Source of the DNA: DASUPK01 sp963815045
GTDB taxonomy: Bacteria > Actinomycetota > Thermoleophilia > Solirubrobacterales > 70-9
Length of the DNA: 64,000 nucleotides
Reading direction: 5' to 3'
Assembly: GCA_963815045.1 (NCBI GenBank)
Contig: CAWFET010000001.1
Location: forward strand, 170,550-234,549
In this document: in pieces, positions 59,777-64,000 of the stretch
How positions within the stretch are numbered: position 1 is the first letter of the stretch
Layout: each line of letters opens with the position of its first letter
Notes under the pieces: generated by a model
What the model was told of the DNA's origin: nothing
Database searches by the model: none
What the model saw: the letters and a program-made list of their open reading frames with translations, nothing else
Position numbers and translations under genes: made by a program

Positions 59777-60298
59777 ATGTTTCGCTGGTACGTGATCAAC
59801 ACCTACTCCGGGCACGAGAACAAGGTCAAGCAGAACCTCGAGCACCGGGTCCACACGATGGGCCAGGAGCGCAACGTGCGCCAGGTCGTCGTCCCCACCG
59901 AGCAGATCTCGGAGATGAAGGACGGCCAGAAGATCCAGACCGAGAAGCGCACGATGCCCGGCTACGTGCTGGTCAACATGGAGATGACCGACGACGCCTG
60001 GGGCCTCGTCAAGAACACCCCCGGCGTGACCGGCTTCGTCGGCTCCCGCAACAAGCCGATCCCGCTCTCGAAGGTCGAGGTCGACCGCCTGCTCCATCGC
60101 GAGACGGCCGAGCGCCCGCGGACCCGCGCCCAGTTCTCGATCGGCGAGTCCGTCAAGGTGATCTCCGGCCCGCTCGCCGACTTCTCCGGCGAGATCGCCG
60201 AGATCAACGAGGACGCCGCCAAGCTCAAGGTGCTCGTCTCCATCTTCGGCCGCGAGACTCCCGTCGAGGTCAACTACGACCAGGTCAAGAAGATCTAA
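59777..60298 (+). CDS. nusG: Transcription termination/antitermination factor NusG
   Basis: 173 residues from ATG at 59777. The NGN domain reads FRWYVINTYSGHENKVKQNL, KRTMPGYVLVNMEMTDDAW and FVGSRNKPIPLSKVEVDRLL. The KOW domain has FSIGESVKVISGPLADFSGE. It binds RNA polymerase and helps pausing, termination and coupling to translation. Length is typical. Confidence 0.95.
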   Translation: MFRWYVINTYSGHENKVKQNLEHRVHTMGQERNVRQVVVPTEQISEMKDGQKIQTEKRTMPGYVLVNMEMTDDAWGLVKNTPGVTGFVGSRNKPIPLSKVEVDRLLHRETAERPRTRAQFSIGESVKVISGPLADFSGEIAEINEDAAKLKVLVSIFGRETPVEVNYDQVKKI

Positions 60299-60309
60299 CT
60301 TCCCTATCC

Positions 60310-60741
60310 ATGGCCAAGAAGGTCCTCACCCAGATCAAGCTGCAGATCCCCGCCGGCGCCGCGAACCCCGCGCCTCCGGTCGGCCCTGCCCTGGGCCAGC
60401 ACGGCGTCAACATCATGGAGTTCTGCAAGGCGTTCAACGCGCAGACCCAGCAGGACGCCGGCACGATCATCCCGGTCGAGATCACGGTCTACGAGGACCG
60501 CAGCTTCGACTTCATCACCAAGACTCCGCCGGCCGCCGTCCTGATCAAGGAGGCCGCCGGCCTGGACAAGGGGTCCGGCGAGCCGCACAGCGTCAAGGTC
60601 GGCTCGATCACCGTCGACCAGGCCCGCCAGATCGCCGAGCGGAAGATGCCCGATCTGAATGCGAATGACATCGACGCCGCGACAAAGATCATCGCCGGCA
60701 CCGCCCGCTCGATGGGCGTCACGGTGGAGGGACTGAGCTGA
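60310..60741 (+). CDS. rplK: 50S ribosomal protein L11
   Basis: 143 residues. It starts AKKVLTQIKLQIPAGAANPA and has PPVGPALGQHGVNIMEFCKA, the L11 signature. The C-terminal domain has DLNANDIDAATKIIAGTARS. It lies in the usual order with the stop overlapping the start of rplA by one base. Confidence 0.96.
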   Translation: MAKKVLTQIKLQIPAGAANPAPPVGPALGQHGVNIMEFCKAFNAQTQQDAGTIIPVEITVYEDRSFDFITKTPPAAVLIKEAAGLDKGSGEPHSVKVGSITVDQARQIAERKMPDLNANDIDAATKIIAGTARSMGVTVEGLS

Positions 60742-61595
60742 TGGCGCACGGCAAGCGATATAGGAACGCCTACGAGAAGATCGACCGCACGAAGGCGTAT
60801 CCGCCGGCGGAGGCGATCCACCTGATCAAGGAGACCGGAGCCGCCAAGTTCGACGAGACGGTCGAGCTGCACATCCGGCTCGGCGTCAACGTGCGCCACG
60901 CCGAGGAGCAGCTGCGCGGCACCCTCGCTCTGCCGAAGGGCCTCGGCAAGAACGTCACGATCGCCGTCTTCGCCGAGGGCGACGTCGCTCGCCAGGCCAC
61001 CGAGGCCGGAGCCGACTTCGTCGGCTCCGACGATCTGGCCGAGCGCGTCGAGGGAGGCTGGACCGACTTCGACGTCGCCATCGCCCACCCGTCGCAGATG
61101 CCGAAGGTTGGCAAGCTCGGCCGGGTGCTCGGCCCGCAGGGCAAGATGCCGAACCCCAAGGTCGGCACCGTCACCGACGACATCGCGAAGGCGGTTGACG
61201 AGGCGAAGGCCGGCAAGATCGAGTACCGCACCGACCGGCAGGCGATCGTCCACTTAGCGATCGGCAAGACCAGCTTCTCGGCGGAGGACCTGCTCGAGAA
61301 CTACGCGGCGGTGATCGAGGAGATCATCCGCGCGAAGCCGGCGGCAGCCAAGGGCCGATACATCCTCTCGATCACGGTCACCACGACGATGGGCCCCGGT
61401 GTCCGGATCGACTCATCCCGCATCCGCCGCGGCGAGATCATGCTCGGCGCCGGCGCGTCCGCGAAGGCGAGGGCGGGCGCCGAGACGGAGACGGGAGAGG
61501 CACCGAGGCAGCTGAGACCGAGCAGACGGAGGAAGCGGCGACCGCCTAACATCCCGCGAAAAATTGCCGCCCAAGACCGCCGGCGGGGCAAATAG
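60741..61595 (+). CDS. rplA: 50S ribosomal protein L1, C-terminus altered by a probable frameshift
   Basis: 284 residues in the open frame, longer than usual L1 (about 230). The core is complete: KFDETVELHIRLGVNVRHAE, HPSQMPKVGKLGRVLGPQGK, MPNPKVGTVTDDIAKAV and RIRRGEIMLGAG. Beyond about residue 239 the frame reads basic, unlike L1. Reading one base differently near 61458 gives an acidic tail ending AAETEQTEEAATA at a TAA at 61547-61549. That acidic tail is the likelier end, so an indel near 61458 is suspected. It autoregulates its operon in many bacteria. Confidence 0.88.
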   Translation: MAHGKRYRNAYEKIDRTKAYPPAEAIHLIKETGAAKFDETVELHIRLGVNVRHAEEQLRGTLALPKGLGKNVTIAVFAEGDVARQATEAGADFVGSDDLAERVEGGWTDFDVAIAHPSQMPKVGKLGRVLGPQGKMPNPKVGTVTDDIAKAVDEAKAGKIEYRTDRQAIVHLAIGKTSFSAEDLLENYAAVIEEIIRAKPAAAKGRYILSITVTTTMGPGVRIDSSRIRRGEIMLGAGASAKARAGAETETGEAPRQLRPSRRRKRRPPNIPRKIAAQDRRRGK

Positions 61596-61717
61596 AAGTC
61601 CAGAAGTCCGGCGCAGGTAGCGAGAGTCACCGGTCGATCATCGACCGCCCGCTCTGGCCCGCCTGCGCGCGGGTCTTTTCTTTGCCCGAGGCGGACCGAG
61701 ATCACCAGACCCACCCA
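61550..61717 (+). promoter_or_regulatory. rplJ (L10) leader region with two stem-loops
   Basis: The gap between rplA and rplJ holds a perfect hairpin CGGTCGA-tca-TCGACCG (61631-61647) and a GC-rich hairpin with T-tract (61658-61683). A structured L10 leader upstream of rplJ-rplL is common and lets L10-L7/L12 repress its own synthesis. The assignment as an L10 leader is by position and structure. Confidence 0.6.
61658..61683 (+). terminator. Terminator or attenuator in the rplJ leader
   Basis: CCCGC (61658-61662) pairs with GCGGG (61669-61673) and is followed by tcttttcttt. Located 35 bases before the rplJ start, it could attenuate read-through from rplA. Confidence 0.5.
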
Positions 61718-62546
61718 ATGGACAGAGAACAGAAGACAGCAGTTGTCGACCAGCTCGCCACCGAGCTCAAGGATTCGGCGGCCATCTTCGCCGTCGACTA
61801 CCGAGGGATCAGCGTGCCCCAGGCCGCCGAGCTCCGCGCCAGCCTGCGCGACGCCGACACCCGCTTCCGCGTCGTCAAGAACCGCCTCACCCTGCGCGCG
61901 GCGGACGAGGCCGGCACCGACAGCCTCAAGGACTTCCTGAGCGGCCCACGGCCCTCGCTCTGGTCAAGGGCGATGCGGCTCTCGCCGCGAAGACCCTGAA
62001 CCGCCTCGGCTCCGAGTGGGAGCTCTCGCCTACAAGGGCGGGCTCATGGATGGGGAGGCCCTCGATCCCGACTCCTTCAAGGCGATCGCGCGCCTGCCCG
62101 GCCGCGACGCGCTCAACGCTCAGCTTGCCGGCGTCGTGGCGAGCCCGCTGACCGGCCTGGTTCGCGGTCTCGGCTCGATGATCCAGGGCCTGGCTCTCCA
62201 GCTGGGCCAGATCGCCGAGCAGGGCCTGGTCTCCGGCGAGCCCCCGAAGGAGGACGCTTCTTATGATGGCGAAGCCGAGGAGCACCGGCGGCGCGAGGAG
62301 GCGCCGGAAGCCGCACCCGAGCCCACGGAATCGCCCGAGGAGACCTCCGAAGAGGAGGCGCCCGAGGGCGAGGATGCCGGCCAGAGCGAGCCGGCAGAGA
62401 CCGGTGAAGGAGACCAGGACATCGGTGAGGAGCCTGCGGCCGAGGAGTCGGCGGGCGGAACCGAGGAGGCCGGCGGCGACGATGATTCCGGCGGCGATGA
62501 ACAGACTTCAGAAGACTCTGACGAGAACAAGGAGGACAGCGAGTAG
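61718..62546 (+). CDS. rplJ: 50S ribosomal protein L10 with two apparent single-base deletions
   Basis: The start MDREQKTAVVDQLATELKDS and AIFAVDYRGISVPQAAELRA with RFRVVKNRLTLRA are clear L10. The frame breaks near 61950 (gcccacgg where gccccacgg restores TALALVKGDAALAAKTLNRL) and again near 62028 (gagctctcgcc where gagctcctcgcc restores LLAYKGGLMDGEALDPDSF). The rest continues as LNAQLAGVVASPLTGLVRGL and an unusually long acidic tail (about 100 residues). Both lost bases are in short C or CT runs, which points to sequencing errors. The acidic tail is unusual for L10, which is normally about 170 residues. Confidence 0.88.
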
Positions 62547-62934
62547 ATGGCGACGAGCACACAAGACTGGATTGAGGAGCTCAAGGGGATTTCGGTCCTC
62601 GAGGCTCTCCGAGCGCATCAAGGCGCTGAGGAGGAGTCGGCGTTTCCGCGACCGCCGTTGCGGCCGCAGCGCCGGCTGGCGGCGCGGCGGCGATGGTGCC
62701 GCGGTGGAGGAGGAGGCCGGGACGGTCGACCTCGTCCTGACCGGCTCCGGGGACAAGAAGATCGGGGGCGTGATCAAGGTCGTGCGCGCCGCCACCGGAC
62801 TTCTCGGCCTCAAGGAGGCCAAGGCTCTCGTTGACGAGGCTCCCAAGCCCGTCAAGGAGGGGATCGAGCGTGAGGAGGCCGAGGGCCTGCTCAAGGAGAT
62901 CGAAGAGGCCGGCGGCACCGCCGAGATCAAGTAG
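62547..62934 (+). CDS. rplL: 50S ribosomal protein L7/L12 with several apparent indels
   Basis: The N-terminus MATSTQDWIEELKGISVLE and the C-terminal domain AGTVDLVLTGSGDKKIGGVI with KVVRAATGLLGLKEAKALVD and GGTAEIK are clear L7/L12, but in different frames. The middle can be rejoined by four one-base edits (about 62602, 62628, 62638 and 62700), which gives LSERIKALEEEFGVSATAV and an Ala-rich hinge. Such clustering in an essential gene means sequence errors. It forms the stalk that binds translation factors. Confidence 0.85.
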
Positions 62935-62990
62935 CAACGAGTAACGAACTGCCCCACACCGCCCAGATTGGGAGTAAGATCCCGGCGCGT

Positions 62991-63004
62991 GCCCCGTCCG
63001 GGGC
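62991..63004 (+). terminator. GC hairpin between rplL and rpoB
   Basis: GCCCCG (62991-62996) pairs with CGGGGC (62999-63004) around a 2-base loop, followed by gtgttag. It may partly terminate transcription between rplL and rpoB, a known control point. The tight loop makes it weak evidence. Confidence 0.35.
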
Positions 63005-63010
63005 GTGTTA

Positions 63011-63046
63011 GCAACCCTTGACCAAAGGGTTGCCGTGCGTTACTCT
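63011..63046 (+). promoter_or_regulatory. Candidate rpoB promoter overlapped by a perfect palindrome
   Basis: TTGACC (63018-63023) and TACTCT (63041-63046) are spaced by 17 bases, a good housekeeping promoter. The -35 is embedded in a perfect inverted repeat, GCAACCCTT (63011-63019) and AAGGGTTGC (63025-63033), with a 5-base loop. A protein bound there, or the hairpin in RNA, could control rpoB. Start of rpoB is 86 bases further on. Confidence 0.55.
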
Positions 63047-63131
63047 ACGACGGTTCGCGCGCCCGGTGAGCCCTGCTGCCCAATTCAGGCGCGGTCTCAC
63101 AACCCTTCGAATACTTTGAGGAGTCGCCGAG

Positions 63132-64000
63132 TTGGCCGGATCCAACGCTGTCGCCGCAACCCGTAGGAGCTTTTCTCGCCTTAAGAACCCACTCGAAGTC
63201 CCACACCTGATCGATATCCAGCGGAAGTCCTTCGCGGACCTGGTTGAGCCGAAGGAAGGTCTGCTGCGAGCCACGATCGACGACATCTCCCCGACGGAGG
63301 ACTACAGATGGAACCTCGCGATCGTCTTCGGGGAATTCGAGTTCGACGATCCACCCAACACGGTGGATGAGTGCCGCGAGAAGGACATGACGTACTCGCG
63401 TCCGCTCAAACGTCAAGGTCGCGTTCCAGAACCGCGAGACCGGAGAGATCCGGGAGCAGACCGTCTTCATGGGCGATTTCCCGTGGATGACGGATCGCGG
63501 GACCTTCATCATCAACGGGACCGAGTGTGTGGTCGTCACGCAGCTCGTCCGATCCCCGGGCGCCTATGTCATGGAGCCCAAGGACCGCGAGAAGCAGGTC
63601 TTCATCGCGAACCTGATGCCGGCGCGTGGCTCCTGGCTGGAGCTCGAGTATCGACAAACAAGAAGGGCCGCGTCTACGTCCGCATCGACCGCAAGCGCAA
63701 GCTGCCGGTCACCGTCCTGCTGCGCGCAATGGGCTACGTCGAGGACGAGAAGCTCCTCGAGATGTTCGACATACTCGGTCTAGACATCCGCCACACCATC
63801 GCCTCGGACACCGATGCGACCAGGGACGAAGAGGGCGCGCTGATCGAGCTCTTCAAGAAGCAGCGCCCGGGCCGAGCCTGCGGCTCGGTGGACGCCGCCA
63901 AGGCCCTGCTTGAGCAGCTCTTCTTCGATACCAAAGCGCTACGACCTGACCAGGGTCGGCCGCTACAAGCTGAACGCGCGCCTGGACCTGGACATCGATC
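63132..64000 (+). CDS. rpoB: RNA polymerase beta subunit, 5' part, with several apparent indels (runs off the window)
   Basis: TTG at 63132 follows gaggag. The start reads LIDIQRKSFADLV, then LRATIDDISPTEDY and DMTYSRPL. The frame then breaks. One-base edits near 63408, 63653, 63665 and a few others (63868-63890, 63935) join VAFQNRETGEIREQTVFMGD, FPWMTDRGTFIINGTE, VTQLVRSPGAYVMEP, RGSWLELE, RKRKLPVTVLLRAMG and FFDTKRYDLTRVGRYKLNAR. The order is that of bacterial beta subunits. In GTECVVVTQ a Cys sits where Arg is usual in GTERVV; this may be another base error. The gene continues beyond the window. Confidence 0.9.
   Translation, partial: MAGSNAVAATRRSFSRLKNPLEVPHLIDIQRKSFADLVEPKEGLLRATIDDISPTEDYRWNLAIVFGEFEFDDPPNTVDECREKDMTYSRPLKRQGRVPEPRDRRDPGADRLHGRFPVDDGSRDLHHQRDRVCGRHAARPIPGRLCHGAQGPREAGLHREPDAGAWLLAGARVSTNKKGRVYVRIDRKRKLPVTVLLRAMGYVEDEKLLEMFDILGLDIRHTIASDTDATRDEEGALIELFKKQRPGRACGSVDAAKALLEQLFFDTKALRPDQGRPLQAERAPGPGHR

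Noticed and set aside
61950..62720. Programmed frameshifting in rplJ and rplL
   Set aside because: The shifts are numerous, of both signs, and fall in simple runs with no slippery-site plus structure pattern; errors explain them better.

Overview
The window is GC-rich bacterial DNA, densely packed with genes that often overlap by 4 bases (ATGA/GTGA). The order rpmG-secE-nusG-rplK-rplA-rplJ-rplL-rpoB, the frequent GTG/TTG starts and several exported proteins with lysine-rich patches suggest an actinobacterium. The Thermoleophilia/Solirubrobacterales are my best guess from family resemblance; no 16S rRNA gene is present to confirm it.

Layout. 1-9.6 kb: a polysaccharide island with GDP-fucose synthesis (gmd, GDP-L-fucose synthase-like gene) and five glycosyltransferase genes. 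9.6-14.7 kb: housekeeping genes (family 5 uracil-DNA glycosylase, pgsA, folE2/mptA-type GTP cyclohydrolase, the primary sigma factor, a two-gene ABC exporter). 14.7-16.5 kb: an AbrB-like ORF, tRNA-Tyr, a PD-(D/E)XK nuclease gene broken by a 5-bp duplication, an SDR and tRNA-Thr. 16.5-27 kb: mostly exported or surface proteins (two TIM-barrel glycosidase-like proteins, an FHA membrane protein, a large alpha/beta hydrolase, PhoD) with an acyl-CoA dehydrogenase and an orphan LuxR-type regulator. 27-51 kb: a large Wzx/Wzy-type exopolysaccharide locus containing Wzz-like, Wzy/WaaL-like, Wzx and initiating phosphoglycosyltransferase genes, many glycosyltransferases, and a tight seven-gene minus-strand operon (42.2-49.2 kb). 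That operon looks like a branched or deacylated sugar pathway and includes an uncharacterised two-repeat cysteine protein. 51-54 kb: regulators (a pseudo-receiver LuxR protein, an ECF sigma factor, a tandem RHH-like protein, and a NarL-type regulator with Glu at the phosphoacceptor site). 54-58.8 kb: two secreted beta-helix proteins flanking a small lipoprotein-like gene. 58.9-64 kb: rpmG to the start of rpoB.

How it works together. The phosphoglycosyltransferase would start a lipid-linked repeat unit, which the GT2/GT4/GT26 enzymes extend. The Wzx-like flippase, Wzy-like polymerase and Wzz-like chain-length protein would export and polymerise it. The sugar enzymes (gmd, the fucose synthase, an epimerase, an RfbC-like epimerase, an RfbF-like nucleotidyltransferase and a NovU-like methyltransferase) would supply deoxy or branched sugars.

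Quality. From about 61.4 kb to the window end, essential genes carry many single-base indels, often in homopolymers. These are far more likely assembly or sequencing errors than biology. A single indel also splits the gene at 7.7-8.6 kb. No transposase, CRISPR array or prophage was seen.
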